Positions 8,481 through 17,259 of a stretch of 64,000 bases of DNA are shown in pieces. The translations under genes were made by a program, and so were the position numbers. The notes under the pieces were generated by a model. It saw nothing but the letters and a program-made list of their open reading frames with translations, ran no database searches and was not told the DNA's origin. Positions within the stretch are counted from its first letter, which is position 1. Every line of letters begins with the position of its first letter. Source of the DNA: Planctomycetales bacterium ZRK34 (GTDB lineage Bacteria > Planctomycetota > Phycisphaerae > Phycisphaerales > Zrk34); assembly GCA_014873095.1 (NCBI GenBank), contig CP050848.1:3097850-3161849 (forward strand), given 5' to 3'.

Positions 8481-9722
8481 ATGGCTGACTCTTCGCCCCA
8501 ATCCGTGAGGCAGACTGTCGAATCGCTTTACACGTCGCAGTCGCGACGGGTTTTGGCGACGCTGATCCGTGTGCTCGGCGATTTCGACCTGGCCGAGGAA
8601 GCGCTGTCGGATGCGTTTGCCGCGGCGCTGGCGCAGTGGCCGCGTGAAGGGGTGCCGGCCAACCCGAGGGCGTGGCTGGTCTCGGCGGGGCGGTTCAAGG
8701 CGATCGATGCTCTGCGGCGGCGGGCGCGGTTTGATGCTTCGCTTACGTCGCTGGCTGAGCGGTTGGACACCGAATCGGCGCCGCGTGAAGCGGTCGCCGT
8801 TGAAGACGACCAACTGCGATTGATCTTCACGTGTTGTCACCCGTCGCTGTCGCCCGAGGCTCAGATCGCGATGACGCTGCGTGAAGTCTGCGGATTGACC
8901 ACCGAGCAGATCGCCGCCGCCTTTCTGACATCACCGCCGACGATTGCTCAACGCATCGTTCGAGCCAAGGCGAAGATCCGCGAGGCCAACATTCCCTACG
9001 AAGTGCCCGAGCGCGAACACCTCGGCGAGCGGTTGGCCAGCGTGCTTCGGGTGACCTATCTCGTTTTCAACGAAGGATACTCCGCCTCGTCGGGCGATCA
9101 CGTCACCCGGGCGGACCTGTCCGGTGAAGCGATCCGCCTGCAGCGGTTGCTTGTCGATCTGCTGCCGGAGTCGGAGGCTGTCGGGCTGTTGGCGTTGATG
9201 CTTCTGCAGGAGTCACGACGCGAGGCCCGCAGCACACCCGACGGCGATCTGATTCTGTTGGAAGACCAGGATCGCTCGCGCTGGCGACGTGACCTGATCG
9301 ATGAGGGCGCGGCCCTGGTCGAGCGGGCGCTGGCGACTCGCCGCGTTGGGCCATACACGCTGCAGGCCGCGATCGCTGCGGTACACGCTCAGGCTACGAC
9401 ACCTGACAAAACCGATTGGGCGCAGATCGTCGGGCTGTATGACCTGCTGGGGCAGGTGGAGCCTTCGCCGATCGTCGCGCTGAACCGGGCGGTGGCCGTG
9501 GCGATGCGTGACGGGCCCGCGGCGGGGCTGACGTTGATCGATGAGCTGCTGGCCGATGGGAAATTGGCTGAGTATCACCTGGCCCACGCGGCCCGGGCGG
9601 ACCTTTGCCGCCGACTGGGTCGCACCGATCAGGCCCGCGCCTCGTATCAACGGGCGCTGGATCTGACGCAGCAGGAACCCGAGCGCCGTTTTCTGGCCAG
9701 ACGACTGCGAGAACTGGGTTGA
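8481..9722 (+). CDS. ECF sigma factor of the ECF42 type (C-terminal helical extension)
   Basis: A 413-residue RNA polymerase sigma factor. Region 2 spans about residues 10-80 (RVLATLIRVLGDFDLAEEALSDAF), region 4 about 110-170 (LTTEQIAAAFLTSPPTIAQRIVRAK is the helix-turn-helix). The remaining 230 residues are an all-helical, TPR-like extension. This architecture plus adjacent DGPF/YCII genes is the hallmark of group ECF42, which lacks an anti-sigma factor and is thought to be controlled through its own C-terminal extension. Three DGPF genes follow on the same strand from 9816, consistent with being its targets. It is divergent from the isomerase-like gene with a 141-base shared promoter region. 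The stimulus is unknown. Confidence 0.93.
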   Translation: MADSSPQSVRQTVESLYTSQSRRVLATLIRVLGDFDLAEEALSDAFAAALAQWPREGVPANPRAWLVSAGRFKAIDALRRRARFDASLTSLAERLDTESAPREAVAVEDDQLRLIFTCCHPSLSPEAQIAMTLREVCGLTTEQIAAAFLTSPPTIAQRIVRAKAKIREANIPYEVPEREHLGERLASVLRVTYLVFNEGYSASSGDHVTRADLSGEAIRLQRLLVDLLPESEAVGLLALMLLQESRREARSTPDGDLILLEDQDRSRWRRDLIDEGAALVERALATRRVGPYTLQAAIAAVHAQATTPDKTDWAQIVGLYDLLGQVEPSPIVALNRAVAVAMRDGPAAGLTLIDELLADGKLAEYHLAHAARADLCRRLGRTDQARASYQRALDLTQQEPERRFLARRLRELG

Positions 9723-9815
9723 AAAAAATATTTTACGGGGATGTCGATTTCGCCGGCCGCCGATCGACCAGTTGATGAACGCAGCAAACAAAACCGAACA
9801 TCAAGGAGTCTCATC

Positions 9816-10241
9816 ATGCGTTTTATCGTGTTCGTCAAGGCGAATCAGGACACCGAAGCCGGCGTCATGCCCAGTCAGCAATTGCTGGAAGACATGATGC
9901 ATTACAACCAGCAACTGGTCGATGCGGGCATCATGAAAGGTGGCGAGGGGCTGCGGCCGAGCCGGGACGGCGCCCGCGTGGTGTTCGACGGTCAAAAGCA
10001 AACCGTCGTCGACGGCCCCTTCACCGAGACCAAGGAACTCGTCGCCGGGTACTGGCTCTGGGAATGTGAGTCGCTCGAAGAGGCGATTGACTGGGTCAAG
10101 AAATGCCCGAACCCGACGGGCGACCAGTCGGTCATCGAGATCAGGCCTATGTACGTGATGGACGATTTCGGCGAGGCCGTTTCGCCGAAGGTGCGCGAGA
10201 TGGAAGATCATCTGTGTAAGCAGATCGAGTCGCAGGACTGA
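9816..10241 (+). CDS. YCII-related protein with DGPF motif
   Basis: A 141-residue dimeric alpha/beta-barrel (YCII-like) protein. The signature VDGPFTETKELVAGYWLWE lies in the middle. ATG 9816 is chosen for its strong AAGGAG seven bases upstream, dropping 25 upstream residues of open frame. It is the first of three paralogous genes behind the ECF42 sigma factor; in such clusters the DGPF proteins are the conserved targets of the sigma factor. Their biochemical activity is not established; the fold suggests a small-molecule binding or catalytic role. Confidence 0.92.
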   Translation: MRFIVFVKANQDTEAGVMPSQQLLEDMMHYNQQLVDAGIMKGGEGLRPSRDGARVVFDGQKQTVVDGPFTETKELVAGYWLWECESLEEAIDWVKKCPNPTGDQSVIEIRPMYVMDDFGEAVSPKVREMEDHLCKQIESQD

Positions 10242-10280
10242 TCCACGGCCTCGAATTCACACGGAGCCAGGAGTTTCAAC

Positions 10281-10676
10281 ATGCGTTTTATCTGTCTCGG
10301 ATACATCGAAGACGGCAAATGGGAATCGCTCACCGAAGCCCAGCAGCAGGCGATGATGGACGAATGCTTCGCCTACGACGATGTGCTTCGATCCGGCGGA
10401 CACTTCACCGGCGGCGAGGCGCTACAGCCGGCTTCGACCGCTAAAACACTTCGTTTCGAAGGCGGCCGCGTCATCGCGACCGACGGTCCTTACGCCGAAA
10501 CCAAGGAGCAGCTCGGCGGCATCCTGATTCTCGAAGCGCGCGACATGGCCCACGCCGTCGAACTGATGTCCAAGCATCCCGGCGTGCGGCTCGCCGGGCC
10601 TTTCGAGATCCGACCCGCTGACGTGCAGATCAACGAGCTCGTCGCCGAGCGCGACCGTTGCGGTGGTGAATCATGA
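10281..10676 (+). CDS. YCII-related protein, DGPY variant
   Basis: A 131-residue paralogue of the preceding gene. The family motif reads [15 protein letters not shown], so Phe is replaced by Tyr. A purine-rich site (GGAGCCAGGAG) precedes the ATG. Its stop overlaps the start of the third paralogue by four bases (ATGA), indicating translational coupling. Confidence 0.92.
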   Translation: MRFICLGYIEDGKWESLTEAQQQAMMDECFAYDDVLRSGGHFTGGEALQPASTAKTLRFEGGRVIATDGPYAETKEQLGGILILEARDMAHAVELMSKHPGVRLAGPFEIRPADVQINELVAERDRCGGES

Positions 10677-11032
10677 AATACATGCTGCTGATTTACAGCG
10701 ATGAGAAAGGCTGGACCGACGCCGAGCGCGAGCGCTGCTATGCCGAGTCGACCCAGCTCACGCAGGAGCTTCACGAGCGCGGCCAGTTCGTCGCCGCCTC
10801 GCCGCTGCACCCGGTCGCCACCGCCACGAGTGTGCGCGTCCGCCACGGCAACCCGATGGTGACCGACGGCCCGTTCGCCGAGACCCATGAGCAACTCGGC
10901 GGATATTTCATCGTCGAAGCGCGTGATCTGAATGAAGCGATCGCAATCGCGACGCGCGTTCCCGCCGCTCGCAAAGGCACCGTCGAAGTCCGTCCCGTGA
11001 TGCAGATTCCCGGGCTGCCGCAGACCTCGTGA
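10673..11032 (+). CDS. YCII-related protein with DGPF motif
   Basis: A 119-residue DGPF protein with [20 protein letters not shown] near residues 62-81. Its ATG overlaps the previous stop, so this is the distal member of a coupled pair. Three divergent DGPF paralogues behind one ECF42 factor suggest that heteromers or distinct ligands are possible. Function unknown. Confidence 0.92.
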   Translation: MKYMLLIYSDEKGWTDAERERCYAESTQLTQELHERGQFVAASPLHPVATATSVRVRHGNPMVTDGPFAETHEQLGGYFIVEARDLNEAIAIATRVPAARKGTVEVRPVMQIPGLPQTS

Positions 11033-11087
11033 AGCCAGCAGGCCGTTTTCAAGACACACTTAAACATAAACACAAAGGTGACCCCTC

Positions 11088-11504
11088 ATGTTGATTCAAC
11101 CTTACCTGTTTTTCGGTGGAAGTTGCGAGCAGGCGCTCGAGTTCTACCGTGAAAAGCTCGGCGCCGAAGTCGAGATGATGATGCGTTTTTCTGATAGCCC
11201 CGAGCCATGTGATTCCAAACAGATGCCCGCCGACTGGGGCGACAAGATCATGCACGCGAGCTTCCGCATCGGCGATTCAGTCGTGATGGCGTCCGATGGA
11301 TGCGGCACGGGCGAGATGAAGTTCGACGGGTTTTCGCTGTCGATCACCGTGGCGGATGAAGCGGAATCGCAGCGAGTTTTCGAGGCGCTGTCCGACGGCG
11401 GGCAGGTGAACATGCCGCTGAGCAAGACGTTCTTTTCGCCGAGCTTCGGCATGGTCGCCGATCGCTTCGGCGTCTGCTGGATGGTGTACGTCGATCAGAA
11501 ATGA
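11088..11504 (+). CDS. VOC-superfamily protein (PhnB/YjdN-like)
   Basis: A 138-residue member of the glyoxalase/bleomycin-resistance (VOC) fold, PhnB-like subgroup. Diagnostic parts are the opening PYLFFGGSCEQALEFYREKL, the central HASFRIGDSVVMASD and the closing FGMVADRFGVCWMV. PhnB-like genes commonly accompany DGPF genes and ECF sigma factors, so it probably belongs to the same regulon. No reaction can be assigned. It ends 10 bases before a convergent gene. Confidence 0.9.
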   Translation: MLIQPYLFFGGSCEQALEFYREKLGAEVEMMMRFSDSPEPCDSKQMPADWGDKIMHASFRIGDSVVMASDGCGTGEMKFDGFSLSITVADEAESQRVFEALSDGGQVNMPLSKTFFSPSFGMVADRFGVCWMVYVDQK

Positions 11505-11513
11505 CCGGCGGGA

Positions 11514-12662
11514 CTACCGCCCGGCCGGGCTGCCAAACGTGGCACGAATGGCTTCGAGGTACTGCATGCCGGTGGTGGCTTCGGGCTCGAGGTAGCCGCC
11601 TTCGGTCCATTCGTTCCAGGCGTAAATCGTCACGAACCGTCGGCCCGGCGGCAGCGTCATCGCCCGGTCACGCGCCGCGATCAGCGCCCGGGTAAATGCC
11701 TGCGGGGTGTTGCCGACGATCACGGGCGTATCCGGGTAGCCCTTGCCGGTGTGCGGCTGGTCCGGCCCCAGCCGCGGCGTCGGGTCCCAACCCATCGTGA
11801 CGTTCGGAAAGTGCGGCACCCCGCAGTTGGCCCACCGCTGATCCCAGTAGGCGAAGTAACTGTCCGCCATCTTCTGATAGGGCTCGGTCGGAAACTGACG
11901 CAGCGCGATCAGGTGAACCCACACGTAGCTGGTCATGCTGTCGGCGCCGAGGTCGCGCACGAGTTTCATCGGGTCGGGCGTCTGCGAGGGTTGCCAGTCG
12001 ATGAGGTTGATGTGCACACCGCCGAGCCCGGCGCGGCGGGTCTTTTCACGCAGCGACTCGATCGCGGCACGCGCCCCGTCCACGCCGCCGAGTCCCTTGA
12101 TGAGCGTCTTCGGTTGATAGATGCTGAAGTAACACTTGCCGTCGATCTTCCAGTACGACGGTTCGCTGAAATATCGTGCCACCAGCACGTCCGCCATGCG
12201 ATCAAACACATCGCGCGGGATCGCCCCGTCGCGCCACTTGCCCAGATCGTGATTCGCCCACATCAGGGCAAAGGGCAGGCGCTTGCGATTCGGCGCTTTA
12301 AGGTAGCCGTCGTTCAGCGCCTCCGACAGGTGAGGCCCCTCCTTGTAGTAGTACCAGCAGAAGATGAAGGCCCCGAGGCCGTAGTCCGCCGCGGTGTCGA
12401 TCTTTTTCGCCATCACGACGGGGTCCGCTTCATCCTCGACGCCCCAGACGGGCCGCTTGGGTTGTTGATGGCCTTCGAATCGCGGGATCGCCCGGCCGAG
12501 TTTGATCCACTCGCCGGGGCTGTTGCCCTGCGGCCGGGTCATGTGATGCCAGTTCGGAAAGTAATACGCCACCGGCACGGGTTGCTCGCCGGCCGGCTCA
12601 TCCGCCGCCGTGATCGTCGACCCCATCATCAACGCCGCCGCGATCAACACTGCTGATTTCAT
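11514..12662 (-). CDS. Secreted WbsX/GH99-like protein
   Basis: A 382-residue protein with a cleavable signal peptide (MKSAVLIAAALMMGSTITAA). It has the hallmarks of the WbsX family, which resembles glycoside hydrolase family 99 (endo-mannanase fold): VAYYFPNWH near the start, FIFCWYYYKEGPHLSE, ALMWANHD, and the C-terminal TIYAWNEWTEGGYLEPE. ATG 12662 is preferred over a TTG six bases earlier. It is the last gene of the minus-strand sugar operon starting at 17067, suggesting that the operon's substrate is released from a glycan outside the cytoplasm. Catalytic activity on a defined glycan is not proven for this family. Confidence 0.85.
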   Translation of the reverse strand: MKSAVLIAAALMMGSTITAADEPAGEQPVPVAYYFPNWHHMTRPQGNSPGEWIKLGRAIPRFEGHQQPKRPVWGVEDEADPVVMAKKIDTAADYGLGAFIFCWYYYKEGPHLSEALNDGYLKAPNRKRLPFALMWANHDLGKWRDGAIPRDVFDRMADVLVARYFSEPSYWKIDGKCYFSIYQPKTLIKGLGGVDGARAAIESLREKTRRAGLGGVHINLIDWQPSQTPDPMKLVRDLGADSMTSYVWVHLIALRQFPTEPYQKMADSYFAYWDQRWANCGVPHFPNVTMGWDPTPRLGPDQPHTGKGYPDTPVIVGNTPQAFTRALIAARDRAMTLPPGRRFVTIYAWNEWTEGGYLEPEATTGMQYLEAIRATFGSPAGR

Positions 12663-12675
12663 GTTCAACTCACTG

Positions 12676-13503
12676 TCATGACACGGGTCGGCCGCGCCCG
12701 TAAGGCGGACGCATCACCATCACGTGAGGGTACTTGATGTGCATGTACCGCTCAAAGGCGTCCGGGTCGCCGGGGTTGGCCGCGAACATGTCCCAGTGGG
12801 TGGGCATCACGGCGACGGTGTCCATCTCGCCAGCGAGATCGGCGGCTTCCTGGTAGGTCATGTTGCCGATGATGTTCGCTTTGAGCCGCTCAGCGTCGCG
12901 CCCGTTGATCGGCAGCAGCATCAGGTCAAACCGCCACCGATCCAGCCGCTCGTGCAGCCCGCGGTACAGACACGTATCGCCGGCGTGATACACGCATCGC
13001 CCGCCGCTCTCGAAGATCAACCCGAGATACGGATAGCGACCAGTCGCTTCATCACGATCGAGAAACTCGTGCGCCGCGGGGATCGCCGTGATCTTCACAT
13101 CCTTGACGGTGATGCTGACACCGTCGTCGAGCCCGACGAAACGTTCGCGCGGCATGTTCAACTCGCCCGCCAGCGATGGCAGCAGCAACTCGGGCACGGC
13201 GAAACGAGGCTTGTCGGAAGCGCCCGCAATGACAGGCCACGCGGGGCGGTCGATGTGGTCGGCATGATCGTGCGTCCCGCAGATCAGATCAGCATGGGCC
13301 AGGTCCGTCGGCCGCAGCAATGGGGGTATCAGCCGGCCGTCGATATCCGTCAGAAACGGATCGATGTAGAGCAGCGCCTCGTGTGATTTGAGGATGAAGC
13401 TGTGTTGGCCGAGCCACCAGAGCCGCAGTTCGCCGGCGGCGGGCTGGGTCGCATCGATCTCGGCGAGCAGCTCGTCGGGTGTTGGTAGATCCGCCGCGCT
13501 CAA
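12676..13503 (-). CDS. Metallo-beta-lactamase-fold hydrolase, UlaG-like
   Basis: A 275-residue cytoplasmic MBL-fold enzyme resembling UlaG, the L-ascorbate-6-phosphate lactonase. The metal motif HxHxDH appears as GTHDHADHID, followed by further ligand segments AAHEFLDRD, YHAGDTCLY and MPTHWDMF. The start is probably TTG 13503, which overlaps the stop of the upstream gene (TTGA), giving coupling; no ATG fits. Together with an epimerase-like gene and a decarboxylase-like gene in the same operon it recalls the ula pathway. Lactone hydrolysis is an inference; the fold also serves many other hydrolases. Confidence 0.85.
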   Translation of the reverse strand: MSAADLPTPDELLAEIDATQPAAGELRLWWLGQHSFILKSHEALLYIDPFLTDIDGRLIPPLLRPTDLAHADLICGTHDHADHIDRPAWPVIAGASDKPRFAVPELLLPSLAGELNMPRERFVGLDDGVSITVKDVKITAIPAAHEFLDRDEATGRYPYLGLIFESGGRCVYHAGDTCLYRGLHERLDRWRFDLMLLPINGRDAERLKANIIGNMTYQEAADLAGEMDTVAVMPTHWDMFAANPGDPDAFERYMHIKYPHVMVMRPPYGRGRPVS

Positions 13504-14393
13504 CGGGCCGCTCCCTCGAAGTGCTCGGCGATCTTGCGACGGAGGAAGGCGGCCGAGCGGGCGAGTTGCTCGATGCCGTCGACGCCATCCTCGATGCTGA
13601 TCCATCCGTCGAAACCGACGGACCGCAGTTCGGTAAAAATCGCATCGTAGTCGTTGAGCCCCTTGCCGATCTCGCCGTGACTGAGTCGCTTGGCGTAGCC
13701 GACCGAATCCTCCTCGCGGCGAAGGTCTTCGATCGTGCCGTGGGTAAGGTAGCGATCCGACGCATGCATGGTCACGACGCGATGCTTGACCCGCCGCAGC
13801 AATTCGAGCGGGTCTTCCCCGGCGAGGATCGTGTTCGACGGGTCGTAGTTGACCCCGAAGTTGGTCACGCGGATGCGATCGACCAGGTCGCAGAACACAT
13901 CGGTGTGCTGGGCGAATTCGGGGAATTGCCAGTAGTTATCTTTGTAGTGGTTTTCGAGGATGAGCGTGACGCCGGCGGCTTCGGCATGCGGGGCGCAGGC
14001 TTCGATGCACTCGGCGGCGAAGGCGATACCGGCTTCACGTGAAACCTCCGGCCGCCGCTGCCCGCTGAGCACGCGGCAGTATTGACCGCCGAGCGCCGCG
14101 GTCATGTCGATCCACCGCTTTTCGTGTTCAACCTGATCGGCGCGGAAGGCTGCATCGGGGTGGGTGAAGTCCGGCGAGCAGCAGAGCATCGGAATGCTCA
14201 GCCCGTGGTCTTGGGCCATGCGGCGGTAGCGGGGCCAGTCGGCCGGATCGCGCAGGTCGATCAGGCCGCTGTACATTTCAAGGCCGTCGATATCGAGCGT
14301 GGCGGCCAGTTCGATCCACTGCTGCAGACTCATCGAGCCGTCGACGCACAGGGCATCCATGTAGGCCTTGGGAAAGGCGGCGAGCTTCGGCAT
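13500..14393 (-). CDS. Sugar phosphate isomerase/epimerase (AP-endonuclease-2-like TIM barrel)
   Basis: A 297-residue TIM-barrel protein of the family that includes UlaE (L-xylulose-5-phosphate 3-epimerase), IolE and tagatose epimerases. Metal-ligand segments visible are GVTLILENHYKDN (Glu), GVNYDPSNTILAG (Asp), VVTMHASDRYL (His) and WISIEDGVDG (Glu). It is tightly packed: two bases after the SDR stop codon-side neighbour and overlapping the MBL gene by four bases. In this operon it would interconvert the pentulose or hexulose intermediates. Exact substrate undetermined. Confidence 0.87.
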   Translation of the reverse strand: MPKLAAFPKAYMDALCVDGSMSLQQWIELAATLDIDGLEMYSGLIDLRDPADWPRYRRMAQDHGLSIPMLCCSPDFTHPDAAFRADQVEHEKRWIDMTAALGGQYCRVLSGQRRPEVSREAGIAFAAECIEACAPHAEAAGVTLILENHYKDNYWQFPEFAQHTDVFCDLVDRIRVTNFGVNYDPSNTILAGEDPLELLRRVKHRVVTMHASDRYLTHGTIEDLRREEDSVGYAKRLSHGEIGKGLNDYDAIFTELRSVGFDGWISIEDGVDGIEQLARSAAFLRRKIAEHFEGAAR

Positions 14394-14394
14394 G

Positions 14395-15177
14395 TCATAC
14401 CTCCTTCACGGGATTGCGTCCGAGCACGGGAAACTGCTCGAAATCCACCACCGAGCCGCTGGCGGGAAATGACTCGTCGCTGACCCAGTAGACCACCGCG
14501 GCGGCGGCGTCCTGGGGCGTGGTCATCCGCCCGGCGGGGATGCGATCGGTCGGCAGGCGCGTCGGCCAATCCTCCGGCAGCCCGTCTTCGATTTTTACGG
14601 CCAGTTCCTTTTCTGTGAGCACCCAGCCGAAGTTCACCTGGTTCACCCGCACGCCGCGCGGCCCCAGCGCGTCGCCGAGGTTGCGCGACATCGTCATCAG
14701 CGCGCCCTTGGTCATCGAATACGCCAGCAGTACCCGCTCGCCGCACCACGCATTGATCGACCCGATGTTCACCACGCGCCCGCGGGTCTTTTCAAGATGC
14801 GGCGCCGCCGCCTGAATCATCAGCATCGCGGCCCGCACGTTGACGGCCATCATCTCGTCGAACAGCTCCGCCGTCGTGCTGGATAGATCGCTGCGCGTCA
14901 CCATCGCCGCGTTGTTCACCAGTCCGTCGAGCTTGCCGAACTTGTTGATGGCGGCATCGATCAGGCGAGCCGGTGCGGCAGGGTCGCGCAGGTCGTCAGC
15001 GACGAATGCGGCACGGTCAATGCCGTGTGTTTTCACGAAGTCGGCGCCGGCGTTCGACTCGGCGGGCAGGTCGGTGATCATGACGCGGGCGCCTTCGGCA
15101 ATGCATCGCTCGGCGATAGCGCGACCGATGCCGCGCGTGGACCCGGTGATGAGGATGACGTGATCTTTCAGTCGCAC
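14395..15177 (-). CDS. Short-chain dehydrogenase/reductase
   Basis: A 260-residue classical SDR. The cofactor motif is TGSTRGIG, the NNAA segment is present (LVNNAAMVTRS), and the catalytic residues are Ser in NIGSINAW with YSMTK. It probably oxidises or reduces a sugar acid or polyol with NAD(P)H. It is followed directly by the epimerase-like gene and preceded by a 160-base gap holding a large inverted repeat, so it may have its own or a weakened upstream transcription. Confidence 0.92.
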   Translation of the reverse strand: MRLKDHVILITGSTRGIGRAIAERCIAEGARVMITDLPAESNAGADFVKTHGIDRAAFVADDLRDPAAPARLIDAAINKFGKLDGLVNNAAMVTRSDLSSTTAELFDEMMAVNVRAAMLMIQAAAPHLEKTRGRVVNIGSINAWCGERVLLAYSMTKGALMTMSRNLGDALGPRGVRVNQVNFGWVLTEKELAVKIEDGLPEDWPTRLPTDRIPAGRMTTPQDAAAAVVYWVSDESFPASGSVVDFEQFPVLGRNPVKEV

Positions 15178-15196
15178 GGGTTGCTCCTGTCAGAAT

Positions 15197-15330
15197 GATT
15201 CACCACGGAGGCACGGGGTATTAAACCACAGATAAACACAGATGAACTGGATGAAGAAAACTCAATAGCCTTCTCATGATCTGTGTTCATCAGTGGTTCC
15301 AGTTTTCACTCCGTGTCTCCGTGGCGAACT
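15197..15330. repeat. Nested inverted repeat of about 134 bp (MITE-like)
   Basis: The outer arms TTCACCACGGAGGCACGG and CCGTGTCTCCGTGGCGAA pair at 16 of 18 positions. Inside, AACCACAGATAAACACAGAT pairs with ATCTGTGTTCATCAGTGGTT at 18 of 20. The two stems are separated by short spacers with an AT-richer centre. The wording (ccacggaggcacgg, cacagatgaacacagat) is that of dispersed repeats found in many unrelated bacteria. It sits inside the sugar operon between the alcohol dehydrogenase and SDR genes. Confidence 0.75.
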
Positions 15331-15337
15331 GTTTTTC

Positions 15338-16360
15338 TTACGGTTTGAGGACGGCTTTGACGACGCGGCCTTCGTGCATGGCGTCGAAGGCTTCGTGCCA
15401 CTGATCCAGCCGCCAGACGCCGCCGATGATTGGGTCGATGTTCAACCGGCCGTCAGCGAGCATGGCGATGACCGCTTCCCAGATAGGCCAATTGTGACTG
15501 AAACTTCCGCGGAGCGTGAGGTTTTTCTGCACGAGCGGGTCGAGCGAAAAGTTCAGCGGCTGTGGGCCCCAGCCGACCTTGCTGATCCATCCGGCGGGGC
15601 GGACCAGGGCGATGGCGGACTTGAGCGTGGCGGACACGCCGGCGGCATCGATCGCGCCGTGTACGCCGAGGCCGTCGCCCTGTCGCGCCCACTCGGTTGG
15701 GTCGTTGATGATCGGTTCGCACCCGTAGGCGGCGGCGACATCGAGGCGTGTTTTGTCACGTTCGAGGCCGACGATGCCGACGGTCGCGCCGGCGAGTTTC
15801 GCCATGACGGCGCAGAGGATGCCGATCGGGCCGGGGCCATACACAAGCACGCGGTCGCCGGGTCGGATCGAGCCGTTGTTGACCACCGCGTTGTAGGCGA
15901 CGCAACAGGGTTCGGTCAGCGCCGCCTTTTCGAAGGGCAATTCATCCGGCAGGCGGTGCAGACAGCGGGCCGGCACGTGGACGAACTTCGTCATCGCGCC
16001 GTTGACGCCGTAGCCGAACCCCTTGCGGGAGGGGTCGAGGTTGTAAAGCCCCTGGCGTGTCAGCGGGCTGTCGGCATTGATGACGGCGGCGGTTTCACTG
16101 ACGACGCGCTCGCCGAGGTTGAACCCTGTCACGCGGTCGCCGAGTTGCTCGATCATGCCGCAGAACTCGTGGCCCAGCACGACGGGATAATTCACCGGCC
16201 AACTGTGCGAGCCCTGCCACTGGTGCAGGTCTGACCCGCACACGCTGACCGCCGCGGTGCGCAGCAGCACGTGATCACTCGGCAGGGCGGGTAGCTCGAT
16301 GTCGCGCAGCTCGACGCTGCCGGGTTCTGATGAAAAGTTGACGACGGCGGTCATGCTCAT
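15338..16360 (-). CDS. Medium-chain zinc-type alcohol dehydrogenase lacking the structural zinc cysteines
   Basis: A 340-residue MDR enzyme related to sorbitol and threonine dehydrogenases. The catalytic zinc ligands are present: Cys in VSVCGSDLHQW, His-Glu in LGHEFCG and Glu in ALTEPCCVAYNAV. The Rossmann motif is VYGPGPIGILCAV. Unusually, the region that normally holds the four structural-zinc cysteines reads ETAAVINADSPLTRQGLYNL, with none of them. It overlaps the upstream decarboxylase-like gene by four bases, so the two are coupled. Probably oxidises a polyol or hydroxy-acid intermediate of the operon's pathway. Confidence 0.92.
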   Translation of the reverse strand: MSMTAVVNFSSEPGSVELRDIELPALPSDHVLLRTAAVSVCGSDLHQWQGSHSWPVNYPVVLGHEFCGMIEQLGDRVTGFNLGERVVSETAAVINADSPLTRQGLYNLDPSRKGFGYGVNGAMTKFVHVPARCLHRLPDELPFEKAALTEPCCVAYNAVVNNGSIRPGDRVLVYGPGPIGILCAVMAKLAGATVGIVGLERDKTRLDVAAAYGCEPIINDPTEWARQGDGLGVHGAIDAAGVSATLKSAIALVRPAGWISKVGWGPQPLNFSLDPLVQKNLTLRGSFSHNWPIWEAVIAMLADGRLNIDPIIGGVWRLDQWHEAFDAMHEGRVVKAVLKP

Positions 16361-17067
16361 GGCTTGCCTCCCACGGGAACATCGCCGTAGGCGTGTACCT
16401 TCTCGCAGATCAGGCGGAGCGATGATTCGACATCGCCGTCGGCGGTGCGGAAAGCGTCGGCGTCGATGGTCAGCGGCGCGCCGAGTACAACCAGCGGCGC
16501 GCCGTATGACGGTGTCGCGATGGCTTGTTCGATCGACAACCCGCCGACCGCCTGCACGGGCACGCTGACGGCCGCGACGATTTGCTTGAGCTGATCCAGC
16601 GGATTGGGGGCGCGCTCACCGCGGGCGGCGATGCCGCGGCGTTCGTCGTAGCCGATGTGGTGAATCACGTAATCGCAGCCGAGGTCTTCGAGGCGTTTGG
16701 CCCCGTCGACCATGTCGTCACAGGCGAGGTTGTCGCCCATGACCTTGACGCCGAAGTCGCGGCCGGCCTGGATGACGCAGCGGATCGTCTCATCATGAGC
16801 GCGGGCCATGACGACGACGTGTGTCGCCCCGGCCTTGGCCATCATCTCGGCTTCGAGGTATCCGCCGTCCATGGTTTTGAGGTCGGCGACGATGGGCGTG
16901 TCCGGGAAGGCTTCGCGCAGGGCGCGGACGCCGTGCATGCCCTCGGCGATGATCAGCGGGGTGCCGGCTTCGAGCCAGTCGACGCCCGCCCGCATCGCCA
17001 TCGCGGCGGTATCGACCGCCTCTTGTCGGCTGGTCACATCCAGCGAGATTTGCACCACGGGTTTCAT
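16357..17067 (-). CDS. 3-keto-L-gulonate-6-phosphate decarboxylase / hexulose-6-phosphate synthase family protein
   Basis: A 236-residue OMP-decarboxylase-superfamily barrel. Its family motif is present as ADLKTMDGG (Asp62, Lys64, Asp67), preceded by Glu33 in DWLEAGTPLI, the pattern shared by UlaD and hexulose-6-phosphate synthase. In UlaD the enzyme decarboxylates a 3-keto-sugar acid phosphate; in HPS it fixes formaldehyde. The neighbours (UlaG-like, UlaE-like, two dehydrogenases) favour the decarboxylase role, but no PTS or kinase is present, so the substrate may differ. It is the first gene of the minus-strand operon, divergent from a GntR regulator. Confidence 0.88.
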   Translation of the reverse strand: MKPVVQISLDVTSRQEAVDTAAMAMRAGVDWLEAGTPLIIAEGMHGVRALREAFPDTPIVADLKTMDGGYLEAEMMAKAGATHVVVMARAHDETIRCVIQAGRDFGVKVMGDNLACDDMVDGAKRLEDLGCDYVIHHIGYDERRGIAARGERAPNPLDQLKQIVAAVSVPVQAVGGLSIEQAIATPSYGAPLVVLGAPLTIDADAFRTADGDVESSLRLICEKVHAYGDVPVGGKP

Positions 17068-17220
17068 GTGTTTGTCTCCGAATCAGATGCGTTGTTTGGT
17101 CGCGGGCCGTGAGGGGGGCGGTCGTGGCGCGCTCCCCTGCGGGTCGCGGCTAAACGGGGGGCGACCCCGCCTCGGGCCTGTGTTTTTAAACTTGCCTAGG
17201 CTCAAATGGCGGGACGCTAC

Positions 17221-17259
17221 TTGCAGTGATCACAACACTTTGTTATGATCATGCATGAT
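17221..17259 (+). promoter_or_regulatory. Sigma-70-like promoter with overlapping palindrome upstream of gntR
   Basis: TTGCAG at 17221-17226 and TATGAT at 17244-17249 are separated by exactly 17 bases, a near-consensus promoter. The 12-bp palindrome ATCATGCATGAT (17248-17259) covers the -10 end, the expected start site and the first ATG of the regulator. It is a good candidate for the regulator's own operator, which could also govern the divergent operon starting at 17067. Confidence 0.6.
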
